The position numbers and the translations under genes were made by a program. A stretch of 64,000 nt of DNA from Clostridium sp. Its GTDB lineage: Bacteria; Bacillota; Clostridia; Oscillospirales; Acutalibacteraceae. Shown in pieces: positions 19,801 through 27,142 of this stretch (its first letter is position 1; every line of letters starts with the position of its first letter). The DNA lies in assembly GCA_023663865.1 (NCBI GenBank), contig JAMPGU010000006.1, forward strand, positions 1 to 64,000, given 5' to 3'. The notes under the pieces are model-generated. The model made no database searches, was not told the origin of the DNA, and worked only from the letters and a program-made list of their open reading frames with translations.

Positions 19801-22800
19801 GCTTCCGATTGGATACCATTTATCCGAGGTAAGCTTAATATTATCGGAAAGCTTGGCATTGACTGTGGTATTACCGCCGTTAACAGTGCTTGCAAGCCAC
19901 TTGAGCTCAGCTTCATTTGTAATCAAATAAATGCCGTTTATATCCGTTTGCGGCTCAAGCACCTCTGCTGTCGGCCATATTCCCGCCTGATCGGCAGTTT
20001 TGACTTTGTCTGTTTGCTTTTCAATATAACCGGGCTTACTGCCGTAAACACGTACAGTAAGTGTTCTTCCCTCATCTTCAGCAGCAACTGTATAGGATGA
20101 AGCTGTAGCACCGTCTATCTTTGCAGAAGCGCGATACCACTGATAGGACAGATTTTCTTCACTGCCGGCATATACTGCATTCAGTGTATGGCCGATTACG
20201 GCATAGCCATTTATTTTAACACTGCCCTTAAAGCCGTCAATTGCTTCAGATGCACAGGTAATTACGCCCTGCAGTGAAGCATCCATTACTTTTGCATAAA
20301 GACGATAGCCTACCAAATCAGCAGGTATCTTGTATTCATCAGTTACTGCAAGTACGGTTTCATCGTAACCATCAAACAAATACCAAACAAATATCGGATT
20401 ATCTGCATTACCATTGTATTCTGCTTTAACAGTGTCTTCCGCCATTGGAGCACCGATAAAGCATACACCTGTAATATCACTCTTAATCGGGATCATCTCT
20501 GTTAAAGAGCCTGCAAGCCTATTGAGTTCTGCTTCTGACACAAGTGTACCGCCGGTTGAAATCGTAAGTGTATTCAGTGTATATGCACCGCTGACACCTG
20601 AAACAATTTCACCTACAGCACCGCCGACACGAAAATCTTCTCCGTCCTCCGTGTCAATATAGGAACCGCATACATCACCGGCATTATACAGTCCGCTTGC
20701 AGAGGAGCCTGTGGTATTAATCGCAACACATCCGCCTGCACTGCTGCCAAGTGAAACTACATTACCACTGTTATAAAGATTCTGAGCAGAACCATTGTTT
20801 CGTCCGATAACACCGCCTGTATAAGCGTATTGAACGGCAGCCTTTCCGACAATCATACCGTTATTGGCACAGGATTTTACAATACCATTATTGTTATCCG
20901 CCGCTACACCGGCTGCAAAAGAATTACTGCTGATAACAGCACCGCTGTTGCCTGACTCGGAAACTGTACCCTTATTTAATGCTGTAATACCTGCAACATA
21001 CTGACCGCCGGTAATATTGCCGAAATTACGGCACTGGATAACAGAACCATACGCTTCATTATTTCCGACAATACCTGCAATATGATTACCGCCGTTTATT
21101 TTAACATATGTATTTACATTTGAAATTTTACCATTATTATATGCTGCAACACCACCGGCATTGTCTGCACTTTGAATAATACCTTCAATTGTAAGATTTT
21201 TAATCTCACCGGCATTATATGCAAATAAGCCGGCAGCAGAGCCACTGGAAATATAAAGATTTTTTATAGAAAATCCATTGCCATCTAAAATTCCGCAGAA
21301 AGCTGTATCTACAGCTGAACCGCCAATCGGCGTCCACTGCTGATAGTTCAAGTCAATATCCGCGGTCAGTACACCTCGAATATCCGTCGTTTCCTTTGCT
21401 GCTCTGCCAAACCATTTCAGCTCGGCAGGCGTACCAATCTGATATACGCCCTCCTTTTGCAATGGGGCTTTTGAGGAGGTTTTACCATTCCATCCGTCAG
21501 GATCAGGAGTCGGTGCATCCGGATTTGTTATTTGCTCCCCTGCCTGCCAGTAAAGCAATGGATAACCATTGTTCTGCTCCGCTTCATTTTCGAAAAATGC
21601 ATCACCAAGTGCATCTGCCAAAATCTTTAATTCATCAGAAGTACAAGCCTGTACAGTTCCCTGTATTGTACATCCGTTTACATTACCAACTGCTTCATCC
21701 GCAATTGCATCGAGATAATAGACATTATCTACTGTCTTTTGACCTGTAGCCCAGTCTAAAAATCCAAAAGCACCGCCTGACGAATTTGCTGATATCGTTC
21801 CGGCTGCATATGCATTACGTATAGTACCGCAGCGGAAATAGCCGATTAAACCGCCGGCACAGGAATTTACTGCTTTACATTCTCCGGCAGAAAAGACATT
21901 TTCCACAGTGCCATTATTATATAGCATACCGGTAATTCCGCCGGCATATCTTGCAGCTGCAACACTGCCTGTATTTTCAGAATCCACAAGCGCATTTGAT
22001 GCAGCAGAATAGATACGTCCTGCAATACCGCCGGCTGTATCTCCACCGGCAATAACAGTTCCTGCATTTGAACAGCCGCTTACCATACCGCCTGTATCAA
22101 GCTCGCCTACAACACCGCCCACATAGGATTTTCCGTTTACAGTTACTGTATCTGTTACGTGACAGTTGTTGATTGTGCCCTTTAAATCACCAACCACTGC
22201 ACCTACATAGCTTCCGTTATTTGAAACAACGAAAGTGTCAGAAATGGTTAAATCGTGGATTGAACCGCCTGTTCCGACATAACCAAATACGCCGGCATTG
22301 CTTCCGCTTACCGGTACATAAAGACCTGATATGGTATGACCATTACCGTCAAAGTCACCTGTATAGGCTTTGCTGCTATTTGTGCCTATTGGAGACCAGC
22401 TATAGAGTCCGCTGATATTTTCAGCATCAACATCCTCATTGATGCAGATATCAGACATTAAACGAGCAGAAGAATTAAGCTGCGCATTTTTTTGATACCA
22501 AATAAGCTCATCCGGGCTTGAAATCAGGTAAACACCCTCACTGTCCTGTGCCGGCTCTGTAATTGTTTCGCCGTCCCATGCAGTTTGTATTTCAAGGAGA
22601 ACCTGCTCAAGTGTTATATCTTCTCCATCCACAGAAAAGCTGCCCTTTACCGACTTATAGCCTGCACTTGTTATCGTGTAGGAATATTTACCGTCCGGCA
22701 AAGAAAATGAACCGTCATCCTGCTGGGCAATAGCTGCATTCGGATATTCGTCACTTTTTACCAGAATATTAACATCACTTTCAGCACCGCCGTCCTCTTT

Positions 22801-24684
22801 TACAAACGGAAGAGTAACGGTATGCAATGCCATTTTCTTTAAAGAAACAGCAAGTTTATCTTTATCTGCATCACCTGTAACAGTTACAGTACCGACTGCC
22901 TGTTCATATCCAAAAGCATCAACCTTATATGCGTATGGATTGTCAATCTTTGACAGCTGGTATGTACGTCCGTCTGCAAGAGGTGTTTGACCATCAACGG
23001 TCAATACAGCATCCTCAGGCTCAGTTGTGAATACAAAATCATATGTTTTAACTTTAAGTGCTACAGTAATATTCTGTCCGCTGTAGGAAACCGTAAAGCT
23101 GCCATTAACGTCCTCACATTCCTCACCAGTTACAGTATAAGAATACACACCGTTTTTCAAATGATATGAAGTTGTTTCTGACGGAATTACCGCTCCGCTG
23201 CTGTCTTTTACTGTCAGAACTGCACCCGAAGGAGACAATACAAAATTAACATCATATTCTGCATCGGGATTCTGCCATCCAAGCAAAGGATATCCGCCGT
23301 TACTGTCAGAGATATAGTCCTTGCCTAATGCCGGGGCAAAGCTGCTGTCCTTCATTTCATCAGAGGTTTTGGAAATAATACCCTGGGCAGCAGCGTTACG
23401 TCCGTTACCCTGACTTGCAGCTGTATCTAAATAAAAGCAGTTATCCGCAGTAACCAAATTGCTTGTTTCAACACCACTGTAGTTTTTACCGCTGCTGTCA
23501 CCCACAATACCGCCTGCAAGTACATCCGCAAGGCTTGTATCTAAAATTACCTTACCAACACTGTAACAATCCTTCAGCACAGCATTATAGCTGTTAGAGG
23601 AAACACCACCGATTATGCCTCCGACACCCTTTGCATTCGCATCATTAAACGAAATAGAAGGTGTATTCGCCGTTACTGTTGCAGTATTATAGCAGGATGC
23701 AATTGAAGATGTTTTATCTGCTGAATCGCCTGCAATACCGCCAACACCATAAATGCCGGTTATATTACCGGTATTAAAGCATCTTTCAATGCTGCCGCCA
23801 ATCGTACCAGCAATACCGCCGGTGCGCTTTAATGTGCTTACAATATCACCGGTATTACCGCACATAGAGATTACAGAGCCGCCGCTGATACCGCCTGCGA
23901 TACCACCGGTAGAATAGGAATAGGATGATGGAGTTCCCCCATTTGTGATTGAAGCAGAATTAAAGCAGTTTTTTATAGTTGTAATTCCTGCTGAAGAGCT
24001 TCCGGTTGCAGAGCCGACAATACCGCCAATGTAGTCGCCGCAGCCTGATATATCACCATTATTATTACAATTTGTCAAGGTGCTTCCGCCTGTAGCACCT
24101 GAAACAACACCTGCTATATATCCTTTGCTTGCAGATGTGACATCTGCATTATTGGTACAATTTTCCATAACAACAGGGTTTCCGTATGCTACAATTCCTG
24201 CGGCATAGGCTGACGAGGTAGCGGTCGTTTCGACATAACCATCAACTGTCAGGTTTTTGATTTCTGCTCCCTTGACATAGCCAAACAAAGCTCTGTATTG
24301 TTTATTCGTGTTTATTGCCAGACCTGAAATTGTTTTTCCGTTACCGTCAAAAACACCGCCGTAGTACACACAATCGCTGTAGCTGTTATAACAGCCAATC
24401 GGTGTCCATTCGTTTTGCGCCAGGTCAATGTTATCCGCAAGCACAGCGCAAAGTGTTGAAGTGCTTTTTGCTGTACTGCCGTTAACCTTATCTGCAAACC
24501 ATTTCAAATCAGCTGCATTTGTGATTTGATATGGCTCATCAGCTGTACCGCTGCCTATCGGCGCATCCGCTGAAGGCGTCCCGTCCCATTCAGCAGCAAG
24601 CACGGTCATTGGCATCATACTGATAACCATAGTCACTGCTAAAATTAAGGATAGTAAACGCAGTAATTTTTTGTTCATTCTCAA
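16843..24684 (-). CDS. Giant wall-anchored protein: GLUG repeats, DUF4430 and transcobalamin-like alpha/alpha domain
   Basis: A 2613-residue secreted protein. A signal peptide (about 1-31) is followed by GLUG-repeat blocks at about 35-470, 710-1060, 1080-1440 and 1580-1890, each introduced by an LKWFA/LIWYQ-type segment and a DGNGxxI turn. PEGA/Ig-like modules lie at about 475-700 and 1490-1575. A DUF4430 domain (about 1915-2030; SGWMYTINGEFPNY) matches the C-terminal beta domain of transcobalamin. Three helical repeats of about 65 residues follow (2042-2237), then an alpha/alpha-barrel-like domain (about 2240-2532; QQRADGSF) like prenyltransferase/transcobalamin alpha domains. It ends in SPLTG (about 2578-2582), a TM helix and KRRQ. 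SPLTG fits the (S/P)PxTG sortase motif. An upstream cobalamin riboswitch points to B12 capture; this function is inferred. SD AGGAGG. Confidence 0.88.
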   Translation of the reverse strand: MRMNKKLLRLLSLILAVTMVISMMPMTVLAAEWDGTPSADAPIGSGTADEPYQITNAADLKWFADKVNGSTAKSTSTLCAVLADNIDLAQNEWTPIGCYNSYSDCVYYGGVFDGNGKTISGLAINTNKQYRALFGYVKGAEIKNLTVDGYVETTATSSAYAAGIVAYGNPVVMENCTNNADVTSASKGYIAGVVSGATGGSTLTNCNNNGDISGCGDYIGGIVGSATGSSSAGITTIKNCFNSASITNGGTPSSYSYSTGGIAGGISGGSVISMCGNTGDIVSTLKRTGGIAGTIGGSIERCFNTGNITGIYGVGGIAGDSADKTSSIASCYNTATVTANTPSISFNDANAKGVGGIIGGVSSNSYNAVLKDCYSVGKVILDTSLADVLAGGIVGDSSGKNYSGVETSNLVTADNCFYLDTAASQGNGRNAAAQGIISKTSDEMKDSSFAPALGKDYISDSNGGYPLLGWQNPDAEYDVNFVLSPSGAVLTVKDSSGAVIPSETTSYHLKNGVYSYTVTGEECEDVNGSFTVSYSGQNITVALKVKTYDFVFTTEPEDAVLTVDGQTPLADGRTYQLSKIDNPYAYKVDAFGYEQAVGTVTVTGDADKDKLAVSLKKMALHTVTLPFVKEDGGAESDVNILVKSDEYPNAAIAQQDDGSFSLPDGKYSYTITSAGYKSVKGSFSVDGEDITLEQVLLEIQTAWDGETITEPAQDSEGVYLISSPDELIWYQKNAQLNSSARLMSDICINEDVDAENISGLYSWSPIGTNSSKAYTGDFDGNGHTISGLYVPVSGSNAGVFGYVGTGGSIHDLTISDTFVVSNNGSYVGAVVGDLKGTINNCHVTDTVTVNGKSYVGGVVGELDTGGMVSGCSNAGTVIAGGDTAGGIAGRIYSAASNALVDSENTGSVAAARYAGGITGMLYNNGTVENVFSAGECKAVNSCAGGLIGYFRCGTIRNAYAAGTISANSSGGAFGFLDWATGQKTVDNVYYLDAIADEAVGNVNGCTIQGTVQACTSDELKILADALGDAFFENEAEQNNGYPLLYWQAGEQITNPDAPTPDPDGWNGKTSSKAPLQKEGVYQIGTPAELKWFGRAAKETTDIRGVLTADIDLNYQQWTPIGGSAVDTAFCGILDGNGFSIKNLYISSGSAAGLFAYNAGEIKNLTIEGIIQSADNAGGVAAYNNGKISNVNTYVKINGGNHIAGIVGNNEAYGSVIQCRNFGNITGGQYVAGITALNKGTVSESGNSGAVISSNSFAAGVAADNNNGIVKSCANNGMIVGKAAVQYAYTGGVIGRNNGSAQNLYNSGNVVSLGSSAGGCVAINTTGSSASGLYNAGDVCGSYIDTEDGEDFRVGGAVGEIVSGVSGAYTLNTLTISTGGTLVSEAELNRLAGSLTEMIPIKSDITGVCFIGAPMAEDTVKAEYNGNADNPIFVWYLFDGYDETVLAVTDEYKIPADLVGYRLYAKVMDASLQGVITCASEAIDGFKGSVKINGYAVIGHTLNAVYAGSEENLSYQWYRASAKIDGATASSYTVAAEDEGRTLTVRVYGSKPGYIEKQTDKVKTADQAGIWPTAEVLEPQTDINGIYLITNEAELKWLASTVNGGNTTVNAKLSDNIKLTSDKWYPIGSSQHPYAGTFDGNNKAITDVNLHSTYNEQGFFGNIGGKGEVKNLALSGTVNVTGDDAISTGGIAGYLDGRITGCSFDGTVSGVQDVGGIVGQAGLNSNVSQCINNASVSGKENIGGIAGSCSYGNIIECVNNGNVGNDDSTHAGGIAGSISNYAVVTACYNTGHVIGYDYLGGIAGSASVCAAPQGCYNVGKVDAGAHAFGVLGDLSGTDYISVVKGSYYLTQSAQTATDKTAQGVSSDGMKKSAFVSLLNAQAGSSLFVMDLKEENSGYPILIWQTGSAADDGNDKDPEQPDILTVSFTLCVNASDDKNEDVNWIVAEDCTIPNGATAYELFKKILNDYGYTYEANGNSYVSSVTTPDGVTLSELDQGPRSGWMYTINGEFPNYMASVKLKDKDEMRFFYTSDYRNTGWNPTDPVVIQVERLIDAIGTVTLDSVDAIQTARDAYDMLTDEQKFGVSNKDVLVDAEAAYNKLLAEKPEQDKAAAQAVEKLIDEIGTVSLTSKDAILSARNAYNALTNDQKNLVSNLSVLENAEETFNQLVGEKTAADIEAANNVDLLINAIGTVTVRSGAAIETARNAFDLLTNEQKNYVTKESVLNKAETSLKKLIAEQDVMRKDIYTATGDTLLSGNVPMVSVIGGEWVVLGLARSGRISDAFIAGYYNNLVDTLNSNGSEKLHKSRSTENSRAVIALSSLGFDATDVEGYNLLLPLADMDYLQKQGINGSIWALIAFDTREYEIPTVSGVKNQTTREKLIDAILAEQTSSGSWLLEDEIGDISLTAMAIQALAPYAETNPAVKSAIEKALTFLSKQQRADGSFISYGEASSESCAQVIVALTSLGINPDNDERFIKNGKSVLDALLAFYEDGAFKHTMDGSVDNMATEQAYYALASYYRLLDNKTSLYDMRDVEINTDIPEIVNKGNKNDKEVISENSEKKDTDNQNSYVNKNTSDKSPLTGNDTVLYISVCILILCSAVFTVQYKRRQENIQ

Positions 24685-24710
24685 TACCTCCTACAAGCGT
24701 TTTATTGTAT

Positions 24711-24747
24711 AAAAATAAAACACTCTTTCCGAATTTAGGAAAGAGTG
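24711..24747 (-). terminator. Riboswitch-controlled intrinsic terminator
   Basis: Minus strand stem CACTCTTTCC / GGAAAGAGTG with a 7-nt loop and TTTTATTTTT, only about 30 nt before the giant gene's ATG. Its 5' arm (TGCACTCTT, 24749-24741) can pair instead with AAGAGTGCA at 24852-24844, which would be the antiterminator. Confidence 0.88.
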
Positions 24748-24843
24748 CAGCAGATTTCAAACATCAGCAATAAACAGCAAACAGGACCTTGAAGAGCAGA
24801 AAAATGCAAACTCCAAAGTCGTAACTCGACATTTGATATCGGT

Positions 24844-24852
24844 TGCACTCTT
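24844..24852 (-). promoter_or_regulatory. Antiterminator strand of the B12 riboswitch
   Basis: AAGAGTGCA on the minus strand is perfectly complementary (9 bp) to TGCACTCTT in the 5' arm of the terminator about 95-105 nt downstream, giving a mutually exclusive fold just after the aptamer. Confidence 0.7.
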
Positions 24853-24877
24853 CTCGCCCAATCATGTTAAACCTCTG

Positions 24878-25068
24878 AAAACACGGCAGGTATCCTGACT
24901 TATGACTAGTGACATTATTAACAAAGCCACAAAAGAGTATCCTTCTCAGAAATAAATTCCAATGGCAATATACTCTTTCCTCATCAAATACAGTAATGGC
25001 GGTTGTTCCGGACTCGAACCGGATTCCCTTTTCATTTACTAAGCTGACAACTTTTCAAACCGTATTTT
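24878..25068 (-). promoter_or_regulatory. Cobalamin (adenosylcobalamin) riboswitch aptamer
   Basis: The minus strand reads through the class I cobalamin aptamer. P1 is AAAATACGG (25068-25060) with CCGTGTTTT (24886-24878). The core GGGAATCCGGTT...GTCCGGAAC, then CCGCCATTACTGTA, is followed by the 3' B12 box AAGTCAGGATACCTGCC. Together with the downstream antiterminator and terminator this forms a transcription-attenuation switch, expected to turn the giant surface-protein gene off when B12 is plentiful. The aptamer family is established; the off-switch polarity is inferred from the terminator. Confidence 0.94.
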
Positions 25069-25092
25069 CATCAACTATAAAATTGTGGTTTT

Positions 25093-25121
25093 ATTATAAG
25101 TGTTTTTTCTTATTTAGTCAA
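25093..25121 (-). promoter_or_regulatory. Promoter of the riboswitch transcript
   Basis: Minus strand TTGACT (25121-25116), a 17-nt spacer, TATAAT (25098-25093), placing the start about 15-20 nt before aptamer P1. Confidence 0.85.
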
Positions 25122-25162
25122 GCAGAAAAACACAATAATTACAAACAACGAAGCTGCATTAC

Positions 25163-25191
25163 TTGACGGAATTGAGAAAAAAATGTATAGT
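25163..25191 (+). promoter_or_regulatory. Divergent promoter of the ECF operon
   Basis: TTGACG (25163-25168), a 17-nt spacer, TATAGT (25186-25191). No aptamer is seen between it and the first gene at 25271, so this operon is not under the same riboswitch in cis. Confidence 0.65.
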
Positions 25192-25270
25192 ACGAATGTA
25201 TACATCTAAATTTTGATATGAGCTTACAAGAAAGTATAAGCATAATATTTATTCATTTCGGAGTAGTAAA

Positions 25271-25471
25271 ATGACAAAAGACGAGAAATATTTATGGGCA
25301 ATAGAGCAGTTGCAGAAAAAGCATACCGCCCTTGGCAGAATTCCGCAAAAGAGTGATTTTGACAGCAGTACTCTTTCACGCATAAAGGCATTTCTGGGAC
25401 CCTGGCCGCGAGCACTGGAAAAGGCATGCTTAAAGGAAACCAAAAAAATAAAGAGAAAATATAAGGATTAA
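25271..25471 (+). CDS. Small protein resembling a homing-endonuclease-associated repeat
   Basis: A 66-residue basic protein consisting of one unit resembling the homing-endonuclease-associated (HNH_repeat) domain: a Leu-Gly-Arg-Ile-Pro turn, an FDSSTLSRIKAFLGPW helix pair and an EKACL end. In larger proteins such units bind DNA. Alone, its role is unknown; it could be a small DNA-binding regulator for this locus, but nothing proves that. GGAG lies 7 nt before the ATG. It is the first gene of the operon and sits 4 nt before the lipoprotein gene. Confidence 0.6.
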   Translation: MTKDEKYLWAIEQLQKKHTALGRIPQKSDFDSSTLSRIKAFLGPWPRALEKACLKETKKIKRKYKD

Positions 25472-25475
25472 CAAG

Positions 25476-26207
25476 ATGAAATTAAAAAAAGCATTATATT
25501 TATTTTTTATTATATTCATTCTATTCACATTTACAAGCTGCAGTTCTAATGCATCAACGGATAACAGCAGTGTACAAAGCTCTTCTGAACTCAGCTCCAT
25601 CATAAGTGAAAGCAGCAAAAGCAATAACAGCAGCAGTGAAGCAAAAAGTCAGAAAGAAGTCACAACAAAAAGCAGTACAGCTGCAAAAGAATCCAAGCCT
25701 GTTTCCACTGCGACAGCAAAAGCAAAACCCACAAGCACCCAAAAGGAAAAAACCACAAAATCCAAGCATACCGAAAATAAGACTGCCAAGCAGACCACAA
25801 CAAAGAAAACCTACACCTGTACTTTTTCCATTGAATGCTCTACCATCTTAAACAATATTGAAAAACTGGATTCCGGGAAGAAGCATCTCGTACCGTCAAA
25901 TGGTATTATTCTTTCATCAAGCACAGTAGAATTCTCTGATGGTGAATCCGTTTACGATGTGCTTCAGCGCGTTTGTAAAGACAATAAAATACAGATGGAA
26001 GCATCATGGACAGGTATATATAACAGTGCTTATATTGAGGGCATTAACAATCTATATGAATTTGACTGCGGCTCTGCATCCGGCTGGAAGTATAGTGTAA
26101 ACGGCTGGTATCCAAACTATGGCTGCAGCAAATATCTGCTGAAACAAGGTGATGTTGTTGCGTGGCGATACACCTGCGATTACGGCAAGGATATCGGCAG
26201 CAAATAA
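25476..26207 (+). CDS. DUF4430 lipoprotein, probable cobalamin-binding component
   Basis: A 243-residue lipoprotein: signal peptide with lipobox FTSC (Cys about residue 22), a Ser/Thr/Lys-rich linker (about 23-112) that could span the wall, then a DUF4430 domain (about 113-243) ending SGWKYSVNGWYPNYG...GDVVAWRYTCDYG. DUF4430 corresponds to the beta domain of transcobalamin and intrinsic factor, which covers bound cobalamin. The same domain occurs in the divergent giant protein. It lies just before the EcfT gene, so it is likely to present ligand to the ECF transporter. Binding to B12 is inferred from domain and context. SD AAGGA. Confidence 0.75.
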   Translation: MKLKKALYLFFIIFILFTFTSCSSNASTDNSSVQSSSELSSIISESSKSNNSSSEAKSQKEVTTKSSTAAKESKPVSTATAKAKPTSTQKEKTTKSKHTENKTAKQTTTKKTYTCTFSIECSTILNNIEKLDSGKKHLVPSNGIILSSSTVEFSDGESVYDVLQRVCKDNKIQMEASWTGIYNSAYIEGINNLYEFDCGSASGWKYSVNGWYPNYGCSKYLLKQGDVVAWRYTCDYGKDIGSK

Positions 26208-26245
26208 AGCAGAGAACAATTTACTGAGCAAATGGGGTGAGCAAC

Positions 26246-27142
26246 GTGCAAAAAAAGGATACATTTTCAGAATATCATCCGCTTGTAAATTTATTGTATT
26301 TCGGATTGATATTCGGTTTTTCTATGTTTTTAATGCATCCTGTTTGTCTTGCCATTTCATTCATTTGCGCAGTATGCTATATGTTTTATCTTAATGGAAA
26401 AAAGGCAGTGCGTATCTTAATTTGCTACGCCCTTCCGCTATTGCTTTTAACAGCAGTTATAAATCCTGCCTTTAATCATCAAGGGTCAATGATTTTATGC
26501 TACCTTCCTACAGGTAATCCTTTAACACTGGAAAGCATTATTTATGGTATTGCTGCCGGTGTTATGCTGGTATCTGTTATTTTGTGGTTCAGCTGTTATA
26601 CCTCTGTAATGACATCCGATAAATTTGTATATCTCTTCGGCAGAATAATACCCTCCCTGTCATTAGTAATCAGTATGACGCTTCGATTTGTACCAAGATT
26701 TAAGGCACAGCTTGAAAATGTTAAGGAAGCGCAGAATGGCATAAGACAGAATGCTTATAAAGAGAATGTATTAAATCGGATGAAAAATGCTATTAACTGC
26801 TTATCCATTATGGTTACATGGTCGCTGGAAAATGCGATTGACACTGCCGATAGTATGAAAAGCCGAGGATATGGTCTAAAAAGAAGAACTGCTTTTTCTA
26901 TCTACACTTTTACGGAAAGAGATAAATACGCATTCATTTGGCTGTGCTTCTGCGGTATATACCTTATAAGCGGAATAATTTCAGGCAACTTATATTGGAA
27001 ATACTTCCCCGATATTAACGGAATGATTGCAAAGCCGATGACAATCAGTCTTTATATTGTATATTCGGCAATGTCTGCAACGCCACTTATTATAAATTAC
27101 AGAGAGGAGAAAAAATGGAAATCCTTACGGTCAAAAATTTAA
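26246..27142 (+). CDS. ECF transporter transmembrane component EcfT
   Basis: The scaffold membrane subunit that couples the ECF ATPases to the substrate-binding S component. About 298 residues with N-terminal TM helices, then the coupling region around RFVPRFKAQLENVKEAQNG (about 150-170) and the second Ala-Arg-Gly-like motif ADSMKSRGYG (about 208-217), both characteristic of EcfT. A GTG at 26237 is possible, but the GTG at 26246 is 6 nt after GGGGTG. It overlaps the next gene by 28 nt. In SEED naming the equivalent cobalamin-linked subunit is called CbrV; that name is a prediction. Confidence 0.85.
   Translation: MQKKDTFSEYHPLVNLLYFGLIFGFSMFLMHPVCLAISFICAVCYMFYLNGKKAVRILICYALPLLLLTAVINPAFNHQGSMILCYLPTGNPLTLESIIYGIAAGVMLVSVILWFSCYTSVMTSDKFVYLFGRIIPSLSLVISMTLRFVPRFKAQLENVKEAQNGIRQNAYKENVLNRMKNAINCLSIMVTWSLENAIDTADSMKSRGYGLKRRTAFSIYTFTERDKYAFIWLCFCGIYLISGIISGNLYWKYFPDINGMIAKPMTISLYIVYSAMSATPLIINYREEKKWKSLRSKI

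Noticed and set aside
16843..24684. CRISPR-like or tandem DNA repeats in the giant gene
   Set aside because: Repetition is at the protein level (GLUG-type motifs) with diverged DNA and one open frame.
24909..25166. 85-residue plus-strand ORF opposite the cobalamin aptamer
   Set aside because: It is antisense to a conserved riboswitch, has no RBS and no family resemblance.
25200..25270. A second cobalamin riboswitch for the ECF operon
   Set aside because: The leader of only about 70-80 nt has none of the aptamer motifs on the plus strand.
27100..27142. Frameshift between EcfT and the fused ATPase gene
   Set aside because: The 28-nt overlap contains a proper GAGGAG site and ATG, and both proteins have family-like ends.
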